This document shows, one piece after another, positions 8,010 through 19,124 of a stretch of DNA of 64,000 nt; position 1 is the stretch's first letter; each line of letters opens with the position of its first letter. The position numbers and the translations under genes are program-made. Origin of the DNA: Marinobacter manganoxydans MnI7-9. GTDB taxonomy: Bacteria > Pseudomonadota > Gammaproteobacteria > Pseudomonadales > Oleiphilaceae. The stretch lies in assembly GCF_000235625.1 (NCBI RefSeq), contig NZ_AGTR01000011.1:1-64000 (forward strand). The letters are read 5' to 3'. The notes beneath the pieces were generated by a model. The model had not been told where the DNA came from, made no database searches, and was given only the letters and a program-made list of their open reading frames with translations.

Positions 8010-8759
8010 ATGACTGATACCCGCAGCGTCCTGATCGCCGATGACGAACCCCTGGCCCGGGAACGCATCCGCCGGTTGGTGGAGGCGGTTCCGGGGTATC
8101 GGGTCTGTGGCGAAGCTGCAGACGGCGACAGTTGCTTGAAACAGGTGGCGGAACTGGAGCCAGACATACTGTTGCTGGATATCCGGATGCCGGGCATGGA
8201 CGGCATGGAGGCCGCCAGCAGACTTAGCCAGCTGGCCAATCCACCGGCGCTGATCTTCTGCACCGCCTACGACCATTACGCCATCCAGGCGTTCGACGTG
8301 CAGGCCGTCGCGTACCTGCTCAAACCGGTTCGCAAGGAGGCCTTGGCGGATGCTCTGGCCCGGGCCGGCAGGGTCAACCGGCTGCAGTTGCAGGCGCTGA
8401 ATGGGCAGACCGGCCAGAGTCAGGAGCAGCTGGCGGTGCGCACGCACCGGGGCACCGAGCTGATCGATCTGTCGGAAATCCTCTACTGTGAGGCGGATCA
8501 GAAATACGTCACCATTCATCACGCCCGGGGTGAGACCGTGTGTGACTATACCCTCAAAGAGCTGGAAAACAGTTATCCGAGCATCCTGCTGCGAATCCAT
8601 CGGAACACGCTGGTAGGTGTGCGCTTTATCCAGGCACTGAAACGGACGCCGGATGGCCACAATCTGGTGGTGCTGAGGGACGGCCAGGGCGAGCTCCCGG
8701 TCAGCCGCCGCCATGCCAGCAACGTGCGCCAGTGGCTTCAGGAGCACCAGCCAGGCTGA
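8010..8759 (+). CDS. algR: LytTR-family response regulator AlgR
   Basis: The 249-residue protein has an N-terminal receiver domain (about 5-120) with acidic pocket Asp11/Asp12, phospho-acceptor Asp57 in LLLDIRMPG and the conserved KPV lysine near residue 108. A C-terminal LytTR DNA-binding domain (about 145-245) contains YCEADQKYVTIH and LLRIHRNTLV, both hallmarks of the family. It pairs with the kinase gene directly upstream. In pseudomonads AlgR activates alginate and twitching-motility genes. The next gene is hemC, with a terminator-like hairpin in between. Confidence 0.9.
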   Translation: MTDTRSVLIADDEPLARERIRRLVEAVPGYRVCGEAADGDSCLKQVAELEPDILLLDIRMPGMDGMEAASRLSQLANPPALIFCTAYDHYAIQAFDVQAVAYLLKPVRKEALADALARAGRVNRLQLQALNGQTGQSQEQLAVRTHRGTELIDLSEILYCEADQKYVTIHHARGETVCDYTLKELENSYPSILLRIHRNTLVGVRFIQALKRTPDGHNLVVLRDGQGELPVSRRHASNVRQWLQEHQPG

Positions 8760-8801
8760 ACCAGCATGACTCCCAAAGGTGGTAGCCGCGGGACTTTTCT
8801 G

Positions 8802-8832
8802 CCGCCACAAGGTAACCTTGGCGGACATTTTT
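8802..8832 (+). terminator. Intrinsic terminator-like hairpin between algR and hemC
   Basis: CCGC (8802-8805) and CAAGG (8808-8812) pair with CCTTG (8816-8820) and GCGG (8821-8824), with a two-base bulge and a three-base loop. A run of six T follows at 8827-8832. It would end transcripts from algZR or attenuate read-through into hemC. A frame upstream of hemC stays open through this hairpin, but that is probably fortuitous. Confidence 0.55.
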
Positions 8833-8852
8833 TCGAACCGACAGTGAGCGTC

Positions 8853-9794
8853 ATGTCCAAACGTACCCTTCGCATTGCAACCCGCAGCAGCGCACTGGCG
8901 CTGTGGCAGGCGGAATTTATCAAGGCCGAACTGGAAAGGCTGCACGACAACATCACCGTGGAACTGGTCAAGATAAAGACCCAGGGTGACAAGATTCTGG
9001 ACGTGCCCCTGGCGAAAATCGGCGGCAAGGGCCTGTTCGTCAAGGAACTGGAAGAGGCCATGCTGGACGGCCGGGCCGACCTGGCAGTGCACTCCATGAA
9101 AGACGTGCCCATGGAATTTCCGGAAGGGCTGGGGCTGGTGGCTATCTGCGAGCGGGAAGACCCGACCGACGCCTTCGTCAGCAATCACTACGACAACGTT
9201 GACGCCCTGCCCCACGGCGCCGTGGTCGGCACTGCCAGCCTGCGCCGGGAGGCCCAGCTTCGGGCCTATCGCCCGGACCTGGAGATTCGCGTGCTGCGTG
9301 GCAACGTCAATACCCGTCTGGCCAAGCTTGATGCCGGCGAATACGAAGCCATCGTGCTGGCCAGCTCCGGCCTGAAGCGTTTGGGGTTCCATGACCGCAT
9401 CCGCTACTGCCTGCCGGATACGATTTCGCTTCCGGCGGTCGGCCAGGGCGCCCTGGGTATCGAGTGCCGGGTAGATGACCACGACCTGCTGGCCATGCTG
9501 GAACCTCTGGACCACAAGGACTCCTCGGATCGCGTCAAGGCCGAACGGGCCCTGAACCGGCGTCTTGAGGGCGGCTGCCAGGTTCCTATCGCAGCCTACG
9601 CCCTGCTTGAGGATGATGACACGCTCTGGCTGCGGGGCCTGGTGGGCGCCGTTGATGGCACTGAGGTCTTCCGGGTCGAAGGCCGGGCGCCAAGGGCTGA
9701 AGGCGAACGCCTGGGCCGGGAACTGGCCGAGGACTTGCTGGCTCTCGGTGCCGACAGGGTTCTGGCTGAAATCTATGGCCACACACCAACCTGA
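8853..9794 (+). CDS. hemC: Hydroxymethylbilane synthase (porphobilinogen deaminase)
   Basis: HemC joins four porphobilinogen molecules into hydroxymethylbilane in the cytosol, the third committed step of haem synthesis. The 313-residue protein begins with the typical [19 protein letters not shown] and contains VHSMKDVP, the [12 protein letters not shown] segment and the [11 protein letters not shown] motif, whose cysteine carries the dipyrromethane cofactor. The frame is open 29 codons upstream, but that part passes through a terminator hairpin and has no family similarity, so the ATG at 8853 is chosen. It overlaps hemD by 20 bases. Confidence 0.95.
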   Translation: MSKRTLRIATRSSALALWQAEFIKAELERLHDNITVELVKIKTQGDKILDVPLAKIGGKGLFVKELEEAMLDGRADLAVHSMKDVPMEFPEGLGLVAICEREDPTDAFVSNHYDNVDALPHGAVVGTASLRREAQLRAYRPDLEIRVLRGNVNTRLAKLDAGEYEAIVLASSGLKRLGFHDRIRYCLPDTISLPAVGQGALGIECRVDDHDLLAMLEPLDHKDSSDRVKAERALNRRLEGGCQVPIAAYALLEDDDTLWLRGLVGAVDGTEVFRVEGRAPRAEGERLGRELAEDLLALGADRVLAEIYGHTPT

Positions 9795-10584
9795 GCCTGA
9801 CCTGAACGGCCGGCGGATTCTGATCTGCCGGCCCGAACCCGAGGCCTCCCGGCTGGCCAGCCGGTTTCGTTCAGCCGGTGCCGATGTACGCATCCTGCCA
9901 CTGATTGACCGGGAACCCCTGCCGGAAACGCCCGAGCGGCGGACTCTTATCCTGAGCCTCGATGAGTTTTCCCACGTGATCGCGGTCAGCCCCTTTGCCG
10001 CCCGCCGTCTGCTGGAAGAGGTGGACACCTGGTGGCCCCAGATTCCGATGGGTATCCGCTGGTATGGCGTTGGCGCCGGCACGGCGGCAGTGCTTGCCGA
10101 ACACGGCCTGAGCCCACGTAGGCCGCCCGCAGGCTGGACCAGCGAGGCGCTCCTGGCGCTGCCGTCACTGCAAAAGCTGCAAGGCGAACGGGTTCTGCTC
10201 GCCCGTGGTGAAACCGGGCGCGAACTGATCCGGGAAACCCTGGAGTCCCGGGGCGCCCGGGTTACCCTCCTGCCCCTGTATCGTCGCTTTCGCCCGGACC
10301 ACCCGCCGGAGCAGATCCGGGCCACCCTCGATACCTTTGCTCCGGAGGCCATCATTGCCCTGTCCGGAGAAACCTTGAACAATCTCATCGCACTATGTGC
10401 GAATAGCGGCCATAATCTATACGATAGGTTATTGATTGTTCCCGCAGATCGGGTTGCCGAACAGGCCCGGGCAGCGGGATTCCGAAATCCGTGTATACCA
10501 GGAAGCCTTGCCGATAACGACATCGTGGCCACGGTTGCTGCGCAACTTGCCGGCCGGAACGGTGGCTCCGGAAAAGCCAAGTAA
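9775..10584 (+). CDS. hemD: Uroporphyrinogen-III synthase
   Basis: HemD closes and inverts hydroxymethylbilane to uroporphyrinogen III. The 269-residue product shows the two-lobed low-similarity HemD pattern: an [15 protein letters not shown] start, a [11 protein letters not shown] segment, [27 protein letters not shown], and a C-terminal [10 protein letters not shown] region. The start ATG at 9775 lies inside the end of hemC (20-base overlap), the usual coupling of these genes. It is followed nine bases later by hemX. Confidence 0.9.
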   Translation: MATHQPEPDLNGRRILICRPEPEASRLASRFRSAGADVRILPLIDREPLPETPERRTLILSLDEFSHVIAVSPFAARRLLEEVDTWWPQIPMGIRWYGVGAGTAAVLAEHGLSPRRPPAGWTSEALLALPSLQKLQGERVLLARGETGRELIRETLESRGARVTLLPLYRRFRPDHPPEQIRATLDTFAPEAIIALSGETLNNLIALCANSGHNLYDRLLIVPADRVAEQARAAGFRNPCIPGSLADNDIVATVAAQLAGRNGGSGKAK

Positions 10585-10592
10585 GGACGCCC

Positions 10593-11717
10593 GTGACAGA
10601 CACTACGAATCAACTGCCCGCAACCGTTTCCAAGGAACCACCAGCCCGCCAGCGACTTTGGCCAATATGGCTTGTTGCCATCATTGCGCTGATTATCGCT
10701 GTCGCCCTGGCCTTCTGGAGCTGGCAACAGTGGAACAACCACCAGGCCGTGATGCAGACGCTCCAGAGCCTGCAACAGGACACCGCCCAGCTTGAAGATC
10801 GCTATGGTGACCGCGGCAGCCAGCAGAGCCAGCGCCTGCAGTCCCTGGAAGAGAAACTGGCAAGCCAGCGGGAGCTGATCGCCACCCAGCAGCGTCAGAT
10901 CGACCACAATGCCCGTGAACTGCTGGAAGCCGGAAATCGCACACGCACGGACTGGCTGCTGGCAGAGGCGGAATACCTGCTGCGCATTGCCAATCAGCGG
11001 TTGATGATCGAGAAAGACATTCGCGGCGCAATGTCGGCCCTGGAAGCCGCCGATGAAGTACTGGCCGAATCCGACGACATCGGTGTGTACCCGGTTCGCC
11101 AGCAGCTCGCCCGTGAAATCCTGGCGCTCAAGGGTCTTACCGGCGTGGACCGGACCGGTCTCTACCTGAAACTGGAAGCCGCCATCGACAGCATTCACCA
11201 GCTCACCGACCAGGCCCTGATCAGCGAGAACGCGCCCGGCGTTGTTGTTAACGCCGGTACGGAACAGGAGGCTGACGCCGACGGCGAGCCCGGCCTCCTG
11301 GCGCAGGCCTGGAACAAGGTGAAAGCCACCCTGATGCAGGTGGTCGTTGTCCGTCGAATGGACGAGCCGGTGAAGCCCCTACTGTCCCCGGATCAGAGCG
11401 CCTATGCCCGCCTCAACCTGCAGCTCATGCTGGAAGAAGCGGAAATGGCCGTGCTGCGAGGCAATCAGCCACTGTATGAGCGAGCCCTTACCAAAGCCCG
11501 GACCACCATTGACGACTGGTACAACGCCAGCAACCCCCGGGTCACAGCCCTACGTGACACCTTGGCCGAGCTGGCCCAGAAGAACGTGGACCCGGAACTG
11601 CCGGATATCAGTCAGTCCCTGGACCTGCTCAAGGAACGTCTGGCAGGGCGCCTTAATGCCAACAACGGCAATGGCGAGGACAATACCAGCAGTGACGATG
11701 GAGGCGATGATTCATGA
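10593..11717 (+). CDS. hemX: HemX, membrane-anchored protein of the haem operon
   Basis: The 374-residue protein has a short cytosolic start, one transmembrane helix (about 23-43), then a long Gln/Glu-rich coiled coil (about 48-115) and a helical domain with EYLLRIANQRL, a family signature. Such HemX proteins are annotated as uroporphyrinogen-III methyltransferase-like, but they lack the methyltransferase fold and their biochemical role is unclear. The C-terminus is acidic and low complexity. GTG start with AAGGA upstream. The ATGA overlap with hemY indicates a single transcript. Confidence 0.85.
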   Translation: MTDTTNQLPATVSKEPPARQRLWPIWLVAIIALIIAVALAFWSWQQWNNHQAVMQTLQSLQQDTAQLEDRYGDRGSQQSQRLQSLEEKLASQRELIATQQRQIDHNARELLEAGNRTRTDWLLAEAEYLLRIANQRLMIEKDIRGAMSALEAADEVLAESDDIGVYPVRQQLAREILALKGLTGVDRTGLYLKLEAAIDSIHQLTDQALISENAPGVVVNAGTEQEADADGEPGLLAQAWNKVKATLMQVVVVRRMDEPVKPLLSPDQSAYARLNLQLMLEEAEMAVLRGNQPLYERALTKARTTIDDWYNASNPRVTALRDTLAELAQKNVDPELPDISQSLDLLKERLAGRLNANNGNGEDNTSSDDGGDDS

Positions 11718-12955
11718 TTCGCCTGTTACTGATCATCCTGCTGGCGCTGCTGATAGGCACCGGACTGTCCCTGGGGTTGCAATACGATCTGGGCTACATC
11801 CGGATCAGCCTGGGGCATTACCTGATCGAAACCAACTTCTGGGTGGGATTGGGCGTTATCGTTGCCCTGATCGTCCTGACCGTACTGACCATCAACCTGA
11901 TACGCAGGCTCAGAACCAGCACCGGTCTGGTGGCTGGCTGGATTGCCCGGGGCAATGAGCGCCGGGCCCGGCGGCGGACCACCCAGGGTCTTCTGGCACT
12001 GGCGGAGGGCAACTGGCCCAGAGCCCGGAAACTGCTGACATCCTCCGCCAGCCATGCCGACACGCCGCTGATCAACTACCTGGCCGCTGCCCAGGCGTCG
12101 TTCGAGTCTGGTGATCACGAGGCCGTGGATGAACTGCTGCGCAAGGCCTTCGACAGCACCCCGGGCTCTGACATGGCAGTGGGCATCACCCAGGCGCAGC
12201 TGCAACTGGCCGGCAACCGGCTGGAGCAGGCCCTGGCCACGCTGGTTCGCCTGCGCAAACAGTCGCCCCATCATCCCTTCGTACTGAAGCTGCTGAAGAA
12301 CACCTACCTGCGCCTGGAAGACTGGCGTGAACTGTCCAGGTTATTGCCCGAACTGCGAAAGCGCAGCGTGCTGCCCGAAGCGGAACTCAATGACCTCGAA
12401 CGCCAGGTCTGGCACAACCTGCTGGAGCGTGCCGCAGAGGATTGCCGGCGTCAGCAGAAACAGGATCCCGAGGCGTCGCTGGAACCGCTGACCAGGCTCT
12501 GGGACGAACTGCCGGGCTTCCTGCGCCGCGACGAATACACCATCCGGGACTATGCCCGACTGCTTGCCAGCCTTGGCGACGAGGTTCAGACCGAAACCCT
12601 GTTGCGCAAGGTACTGCGCAACCACTGGAGCGACGAGCTGATCAACCTCTACGGGCGCGTGAAAGGTCAGAAGCCCGACGAGCAGCTGTTGCTGGCCGAG
12701 CAATGGCTGAAGGACCGGCCGAATAACCCCGAGCTCCTGTTGGCGCTGGGCCGGCTAAGCCTGCGCAACGAGCTCTGGGGCAAGGCCCGGGAATATTTCG
12801 AAACCAGTCTCCGGCTGAAGCGTAGCCGGGAGGCACTGGCGGAACTAAGCCGCCTGAATGCCCATATGGGCGAGGAAGAAGCCAGTGTCAAACTGCTGAT
12901 GCAGGGGCTGGCCAAGGATAATGGGCTGCCGGAACTGCCGATGCCGAGGGCCTGA
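11714..12955 (+). CDS. hemY: HemY, inner-membrane TPR protein of the haem operon
   Basis: The 413-residue protein has two N-terminal membrane helices (about 2-20 and 41-62) with an RARRRTTQGLLALAEGNW segment after them, then TPR-like helical repeats to the end. This is the proteobacterial HemY associated with haem synthesis. It is unrelated to the Bacillus oxidase of the same name. It overlaps hemX by four bases and closes the hemCDXY operon. The next gene is convergent and starts one base after its stop codon. Confidence 0.88.
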   Translation: MIRLLLIILLALLIGTGLSLGLQYDLGYIRISLGHYLIETNFWVGLGVIVALIVLTVLTINLIRRLRTSTGLVAGWIARGNERRARRRTTQGLLALAEGNWPRARKLLTSSASHADTPLINYLAAAQASFESGDHEAVDELLRKAFDSTPGSDMAVGITQAQLQLAGNRLEQALATLVRLRKQSPHHPFVLKLLKNTYLRLEDWRELSRLLPELRKRSVLPEAELNDLERQVWHNLLERAAEDCRRQQKQDPEASLEPLTRLWDELPGFLRRDEYTIRDYARLLASLGDEVQTETLLRKVLRNHWSDELINLYGRVKGQKPDEQLLLAEQWLKDRPNNPELLLALGRLSLRNELWGKAREYFETSLRLKRSREALAELSRLNAHMGEEEASVKLLMQGLAKDNGLPELPMPRA

Positions 12956-12956
12956 T

Positions 12957-13961
12957 TCAGGTCCTCGGTGCGTATTCCAGCACGTCAGAAAAGAACGCCT
13001 CTTCGGGCAGGCCCGCATCCACCAGGGCATCCATCAGGGTGTAGACCATGGTGGGCGAACCGCTGGCATGGACTTCCACATTGTTCCAGTCCATGCCGGA
13101 AGCAAGAACCGCACGAACCAGCTGGTCGTGATGGCCGGCCCAGTCGTTATCCTCATCATCGCCCACTACCGGCAGGAAGGTGAAGCGGGGCCACTCGTCC
13201 TGCCACTGCTGTGCCAGGGCGCGAAGGTACATGTCCTCATGCCGACGCACTCCCCAGTAAAGCTTGACCGGCTGGTCGTAGGAGGTTTCGCAGAGGTAAT
13301 CCACCAGGCTCTTCATCTGGGCAAAACCGGTGCCTGCAGCCACCAGCAACAAGGGTTTCGTTGGCGCTGATGCAAGGCACGCTTTGCCATGAGGTAATTC
13401 CACGGTCACTTCACCGCCCGACGTCAGGGCATCAATAACCTTCTGCGCGGACACCCATTCCGGGGTCGCCTGGATATGCAGTTCGATGTTCTGGGCCGAT
13501 GGACTGCTGGCGATGGAGAAGTAACAGGGGTCTGCGTCAGGCAGATTAACCGACAGGTACTGCCCGGCGTGAAACGACAGTTCCCGACGCCGCGGAAGCT
13601 GCAGCTCAACGCGATAGACATCGTGACTGATGGAACGTACGTCCACGACCTTTGCCTGAAACTTGCCAGGCTGATTGTTTCCAGCTGCCATAACGGCGGA
13701 TATCTCCAGTTCCAGATCCGTGAGCGCGATGCTTCTGCACATCATCAAGCGCTCGCCGATCTTTATAGTCTGTTGGTTTCGGGTATTAAGCGCGGCGCCC
13801 TTCAGTAACCGGGCCTCGCAGATTTCACATACCCCGTTGCGACAGGCTGCCGGCACCGCTACGCCAGCCCGCGCGGCAGCGCCTAGCAGGTCTGCCTGCG
13901 ACGCTGCATTGAAGGCGATACCAGAGGGCCAAAGCCGCACCGCCCGATGTTCACTGCCCAT
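12957..13961 (-). CDS. Ferredoxin-linked flavin/NAD(P)H reductase (AscD-like)
   Basis: A 334-residue electron-transfer protein: an N-terminal plant-type 2Fe-2S domain with the cysteine set CxxxxCxxC at 40, 45 and 48 and a fourth Cys near 77, then an FAD-binding barrel (about 95-200) with YFSIASS, and an NAD(P)H domain with LLVAAGTGFAQMKSL. The family is often called CDP-6-deoxy-3,4-glucoseen reductase-like. The gene next to ubiD in Pseudomonas belongs to it. The substrate here is unknown. The ATG at 13961, directly after the ubiD stop, is preferred; a start 30 bases upstream inside ubiD is possible. It converges with hemY. Confidence 0.82.
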   Translation of the reverse strand: MGSEHRAVRLWPSGIAFNAASQADLLGAAARAGVAVPAACRNGVCEICEARLLKGAALNTRNQQTIKIGERLMMCRSIALTDLELEISAVMAAGNNQPGKFQAKVVDVRSISHDVYRVELQLPRRRELSFHAGQYLSVNLPDADPCYFSIASSPSAQNIELHIQATPEWVSAQKVIDALTSGGEVTVELPHGKACLASAPTKPLLLVAAGTGFAQMKSLVDYLCETSYDQPVKLYWGVRRHEDMYLRALAQQWQDEWPRFTFLPVVGDDEDNDWAGHHDQLVRAVLASGMDWNNVEVHASGSPTMVYTLMDALVDAGLPEEAFFSDVLEYAPRT

Positions 13962-13962
13962 A

Positions 13963-15450
13963 TCAGTCGGGGCGCGATGCCGGACTTTCAATGCCCAGGG
14001 TATCCCACAGCTCGTCGACGCGTTTTTTCACCTCTTCGGTCATGGCGATCGGCTCACCCCACTCTCGGGTAGTCTCACCCGGCCACTTGTTGGTGGCATC
14101 CATCCCCATTTTGGAACCCAGGCCGGATACCGGCGAGGCAAAGTCCAGGTAATCGATGGGCGTATTCTCCACCAGCGTGGTATCCCGGGTTGGATCCATC
14201 CGGGTAGTGATCGCCCAGATCACGTCTTCCCAGTTACGGGCATTCACGTCGTCATCCGTGACAATCACAAACTTGGTGTACATGAACTGCCGAAGAAACG
14301 ACCATACCCCCATCATCACCCGTTTGGCATGGCCGGGGTACTGTTTCTTCATGGTCACCACTGCAAGGCGATAGGAACAGCCTTCCGGTGGCAGGTAAAA
14401 ATCCACGATCTCCGGGAACTGCTTCTGCAGAATCGGAATAAAGACCTCGTTCAGGGCCACCCCGAGAATCGCCGGCTCATCAGGCGGGCGACCGGTATAG
14501 GTACTGTGATAGATCGGATCCCGGCGATGAGTGACCCGTTCTACGGTGAATACCGGGAAGTGGTCCACTTCGTTGTAGTAACCGGTGTGATCACCGAACG
14601 GTCCTTCCGGCGCCATGTCATCCGGGTAGATGAAACCTTCCAGCACGATTTCGGCGCTTGCCGGCACCTGCAGATCGCTCAGCCCCGCCTTGACCAGCTC
14701 GGTCCGGCTGCCGCGAAGCAGCCCGGCAAAGGCGTATTCCGACAGCGTATCCGGCACCGGCGTCACCGCCCCCAGAATGGTCGCCGGATCGGCACCGAGG
14801 GCCACAGCCACCGGATAGGGTTGGCCGGGATTGCTCTTCTGGAACTCCTGGAAATCCAGGGCACCACCGCGATGACTCAGCCAGCGCATGATCAGACGGT
14901 TGCGACCGATGACCTGCTGCCGGTAGATGCCCAGGTTCTGGCGTTCTTTATGGGGCCCACGGGTAATCACCAGTGGCCAGGTCACCAGCGGCCCGGCATC
15001 GCCAGGCCAGCAATGCTGCACCGGAATCTGATACAGGTCCACCTGATCCTTTTCGATCACGACATCCTGGCAGGGCGCGGAACGCAGTACCTTGGGGCTC
15101 ATGCGCATCACCTGCCGGAACAGCGGCAGTTTTTCGATGGCATCGCGGAAACCCTTGGGGGGATCCGGTTCCTTGAGAAACGCGAGGAGCTTACCGATGT
15201 CCCGAAGCGCCGTGACGTTATCCTGCCCCATGCCCAACGCAACCCGCTTCGGTGTCCCGAACAGGTTGGCCAGCACCGGCATGTCATAGCCCTTGGGGTT
15301 TTCAAACAACAACGCAGGACCACCTGCCCGCAATGTACGGTCGCAGATTTCGGTCATTTCCAGATGGGGGTCGACTTCAACGCTGATGCGTTTCAGCTCA
15401 CCCAGCTTCTCCAGCTGGTCAATGAAGTCTCGCAGGTCGTTGTATTTCAT
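13963..15450 (-). CDS. ubiD: 4-hydroxy-3-polyprenylbenzoate decarboxylase
   Basis: UbiD decarboxylates the polyprenylated ring precursor in ubiquinone synthesis, using the prenylated FMN made by UbiX. The 495-residue length and motifs match: [10 protein letters not shown] at the start, a VGMGQDN-like loop ([10 protein letters not shown]), the region around [12 protein letters not shown] with the catalytic acidic residues, and a C-terminal [18 protein letters not shown]. It is separated from rho by a palindromic repeat element and followed without a gap by the reductase gene, so those two are probably co-transcribed. Confidence 0.95.
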   Translation of the reverse strand: MKYNDLRDFIDQLEKLGELKRISVEVDPHLEMTEICDRTLRAGGPALLFENPKGYDMPVLANLFGTPKRVALGMGQDNVTALRDIGKLLAFLKEPDPPKGFRDAIEKLPLFRQVMRMSPKVLRSAPCQDVVIEKDQVDLYQIPVQHCWPGDAGPLVTWPLVITRGPHKERQNLGIYRQQVIGRNRLIMRWLSHRGGALDFQEFQKSNPGQPYPVAVALGADPATILGAVTPVPDTLSEYAFAGLLRGSRTELVKAGLSDLQVPASAEIVLEGFIYPDDMAPEGPFGDHTGYYNEVDHFPVFTVERVTHRRDPIYHSTYTGRPPDEPAILGVALNEVFIPILQKQFPEIVDFYLPPEGCSYRLAVVTMKKQYPGHAKRVMMGVWSFLRQFMYTKFVIVTDDDVNARNWEDVIWAITTRMDPTRDTTLVENTPIDYLDFASPVSGLGSKMGMDATNKWPGETTREWGEPIAMTEEVKKRVDELWDTLGIESPASRPD

Positions 15451-15519
15451 CGGTTACTCCGTTCAGATATGCCAGTACTACGGAGATCGGTGGTCGCTGG
15501 ACTGCTTTTTTCGGAGTTA

Positions 15520-15630
15520 GAACAAGGTGAGGACCTGCTTTCCCAGACACGCCGTGAACCCATCCCTGGGGGCTTGGTCTTGCCATCCATGGCAAGACAC
15601 AGTCTGTGAAAGCAGGTCCCCACCTCGTTC
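15520..15630. repeat. 111-bp multi-hairpin palindromic intergenic element
   Basis: The outer arms 15520-15542 and 15608-15630 are 23-base inverted copies with two mismatches. Inside are two further hairpins: 15559-15570 (CCCA/TGGG around TCCC) and 15577-15598 (a nine-base-pair stem around TCCA). The whole folds as a cloverleaf-like structure. It lies between rho and ubiD. From general knowledge, similar nested palindromes occur as dispersed extragenic repeats in Marinobacter and relatives, but only one copy is present in this window. Confidence 0.75.
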
Positions 15631-15674
15631 TTCAGATCACCAGTTATTCGCGAGGTGCTCTACCCGGGAAGAGA

Positions 15675-16937
<1,263 letters not shown>

Positions 16938-17122
16938 AGTTTGTTGGATTTTCAGGAATGGAAGTAAACGAGTATTGGAATGACAGGGGTGCCCCTGAAC
17001 GTATTGATCGTAAAAAAACGCTGAACTTGGTGCTGGCCAGTTGGAGCAACCGGTGTAGATGGAGTCCGGAATTAAGGTACTGAAGCCAGAGAGTGGGAAC
17101 AACCGTTCGCCGGGCAAGAGCG

Positions 17123-17152
17123 ATCATCGGCCACCTGACTGGCAAATGTCAA
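17123..17152 (-). promoter_or_regulatory. Candidate sigma-70 promoter of rho within the rho-moaB gap
   Basis: On the minus strand a perfect TTGACA (17147-17152) is followed after 18 bases by GATGAT (17123-17128). Initiation here would give a rho leader of roughly 180 bases, long enough for the known type of Rho autoregulation. The 364-base gap 16938-17301 also holds a TATAAC near 17270 that could serve moaB on the plus strand. Nothing else is evident in it. Confidence 0.5.
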
Positions 17153-17301
17153 GTGCACTGCACAAATTAACAGCAATTTCACGCCAAACCGGCCACAACC
17201 GGCCGCTGGCGCCTCCCCCTGATGGGTTACTCCCTTCCATTAAAAGCCCGTGATGGCGATACTGGCGTATAACAACTTTTCAACGATTATGGAGCCCATC
17301 C

Positions 17302-17874
17302 ATGAGCAGTGTACCCAGTACCGAAATGAAACCCCTGAACGTTGCCCTGCTGACCGTCTCCGATACCCGTGGGCCTGAACAGGACACGTCCGGGCAATTT
17401 CTGGAGGACAGCGTGGTCGAAGCCGGCCACAACCTGGTCGCCCGCCGGATCCTGCCGGACGACGTCTATCTGGTGCGGGCCTTGTTGTCCGGCTGGATTG
17501 CCGATTCACAGGTGCACGCAGTGATCATTACCGGTGGCACCGGCCTGCTTGAACGAGATAGCACACCGGAGGCGGTAAGGCCTTTGCTCGACAAAACCAT
17601 CGAAGGCTTTGGTGAGGAATTCCGCCGCCTGTCAGCCGCCGAAATCGGATCATCAACCGTGCAGTCACGGGCGATGGCGGGAATGGCAAACCACACGGTG
17701 ATCTTCTGCCTGCCCGGATCGACCGGCGCCTGCCGCACCGGCTGGGAAGGCATTCTCCTCAGTCAGCTGGACAGCCGTCACACACCATGCAATTTCTCGG
17801 GGCTGGTCTTGCGCAAACCCGAGAAGCCCATGCAGCGACTCAACGAAGTCATTGGACAGCGCGCCAAGCGCTGA
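17302..17874 (+). CDS. moaB: Molybdenum cofactor biosynthesis protein B
   Basis: A MoaB/MogA-fold protein that adenylylates molybdopterin or supports cofactor synthesis. The 190-residue product has LLTVSDTRGPEQDTSGQFL, VIITGGTG and a C-terminal FCLPGSTGACRTGWEGIL segment, all typical of MoaB. GGAG stands seven bases before the ATG. It heads a moaB-moeA-moaD-moaE cluster that lies between rho and trxA. In Pseudomonas those two genes are adjacent, so the cluster is an insertion relative to that order. Confidence 0.9.
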   Translation: MSSVPSTEMKPLNVALLTVSDTRGPEQDTSGQFLEDSVVEAGHNLVARRILPDDVYLVRALLSGWIADSQVHAVIITGGTGLLERDSTPEAVRPLLDKTIEGFGEEFRRLSAAEIGSSTVQSRAMAGMANHTVIFCLPGSTGACRTGWEGILLSQLDSRHTPCNFSGLVLRKPEKPMQRLNEVIGQRAKR

Positions 17875-17907
17875 GGCAGAAGACATCCCGATCGGAGTTA
17901 AGACTTG

Positions 17908-19122
17908 ATGGCCAAGCCAAACCTCACGCCCCTGGAAGATGCCCTGGACCACTTGTTGTCGGAAGCACCGGTGGTTGCGCAGATTGAAACCGTCGCACTG
18001 GCCGACTCCCTGGGCCGGGTACTTGCCGAAAACCACTATGTGCCGGCCGACGTGCCGCCGGCTGACAACAGTGCGGTGGACGGATACGCCCTGCGCAAAC
18101 AGGATCTGCATGGAGACCGGCCAATACCGGTCTCGGCCCGGATTCCGGCCGGTGAAGCGCCGAAGCCCCTGGAACCCGGCACCGCTGCGCGCATCTTTAC
18201 CGGCTCAGAGATTCCCGAGGGCGCCGACTCGGTGGTCATGCAGGAGCGGATTGAGGTGACGGATGGGGGAATTCTGGTCCAGGCTACGGTCGACGAAGGT
18301 CAGAATATCCGGCGCCGTGGCCAGGACCTGACCCGGGGCGACCTTGCACTGGCAAAGGGGACAACGGTGCGCCCCAACGAGATGGGACTGCTGGCGTCCA
18401 TGGGCGCTGCCCGGGTTGCCGTTCTGACGAGGTTAAAAGTGGCCATTCTGTCCACGGGAGATGAACTGGTAGAACCTGGCATGCCCCTCGGACCGGGACA
18501 GATCTACAACAGCAACCGCTTCACCCTGATGGGACTGCTTGCCGAAGCCGGCTGCGAGGTGGTGCTGTGCGAGACTCTGAGAGACAAGCGCGAGGCGACT
18601 CGGGAAACGCTGTTGCGTGCCGCGGAGTCTGCCGATCTGATTATCACCAGCGGTGGCGTTTCCGTGGGTGAGGAGGATCATGTGCGCGCGGTGCTGGAGG
18701 AATCCGGCGGTCTTTCGCTCTGGAAAATGGCGATCAAACCCGGCAAGCCCGTAGCTTTTGGCGCCATCGGCGGCACGCCGGTACTGGGACTGCCCGGCAA
18801 TCCCGGGTCTGTGCTGGTCACCTTCCTTGTGGTGGGCATGCCCTATATCCGGAAACGCCAGGGTCGCAATCCCAAAGCTCTCTCGGGCGAGCGGATACCG
18901 GCCGACTTTACCATTTCCTCGGCATCGGTGCGCCGGGAGTTTGTCAGGGCCCGGAAGGAAACCCGGGGCTCGGACCCTGTGGTTGCCGCCTTCCCCAACC
19001 AGAGCTCCGGCATGTTGAGTTCTGCCTGTTGGGCGGACGGCCTGGCCGTGGTGCCCGAAAACACCACCGTAAGCCCCGGCGACCTGCTAACCTACTATTC
19101 GTTTGCGGAACTGTTGAGCTGA
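17908..19122 (+). CDS. moeA: Molybdopterin molybdenumtransferase
   Basis: MoeA inserts molybdate into adenylylated molybdopterin. The 404-residue protein has the N-terminal MoeA domain with DNSAVDGYA and PAGEAPKPL, the RIFTGSEIPEGADSVVMQE strand region, the MPT-binding core with STGDELVEPG and TSGGVSVGEEDH, and PVLGLPGNPGSV. The ATG at 17908 follows a TTG that could also start the protein; GGAG lies ten bases upstream of the ATG. The stop is two bases before moaD, so the genes form one operon. Confidence 0.94.
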   Translation: MAKPNLTPLEDALDHLLSEAPVVAQIETVALADSLGRVLAENHYVPADVPPADNSAVDGYALRKQDLHGDRPIPVSARIPAGEAPKPLEPGTAARIFTGSEIPEGADSVVMQERIEVTDGGILVQATVDEGQNIRRRGQDLTRGDLALAKGTTVRPNEMGLLASMGAARVAVLTRLKVAILSTGDELVEPGMPLGPGQIYNSNRFTLMGLLAEAGCEVVLCETLRDKREATRETLLRAAESADLIITSGGVSVGEEDHVRAVLEESGGLSLWKMAIKPGKPVAFGAIGGTPVLGLPGNPGSVLVTFLVVGMPYIRKRQGRNPKALSGERIPADFTISSASVRREFVRARKETRGSDPVVAAFPNQSSGMLSSACWADGLAVVPENTTVSPGDLLTYYSFAELLS

Positions 19123-19124
19123 CC

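Noticed and set aside
8766-8852. Longer hemC start at 8766
   Set aside because: The added 29 codons pass through a terminator hairpin and do not resemble HemC.
7851-11198. A 1115-codon minus-strand open frame across algR-hemC-hemD-hemX
   Set aside because: It is antisense to four well-recognised genes; such long shadows are common in GC-rich sequence. Its translation shows no domain.
13675-15609. A 644-codon plus-strand frame opposite ubiD and the reductase
   Set aside because: Antisense shadow of two confirmed genes, low-complexity His/Arg-rich translation.
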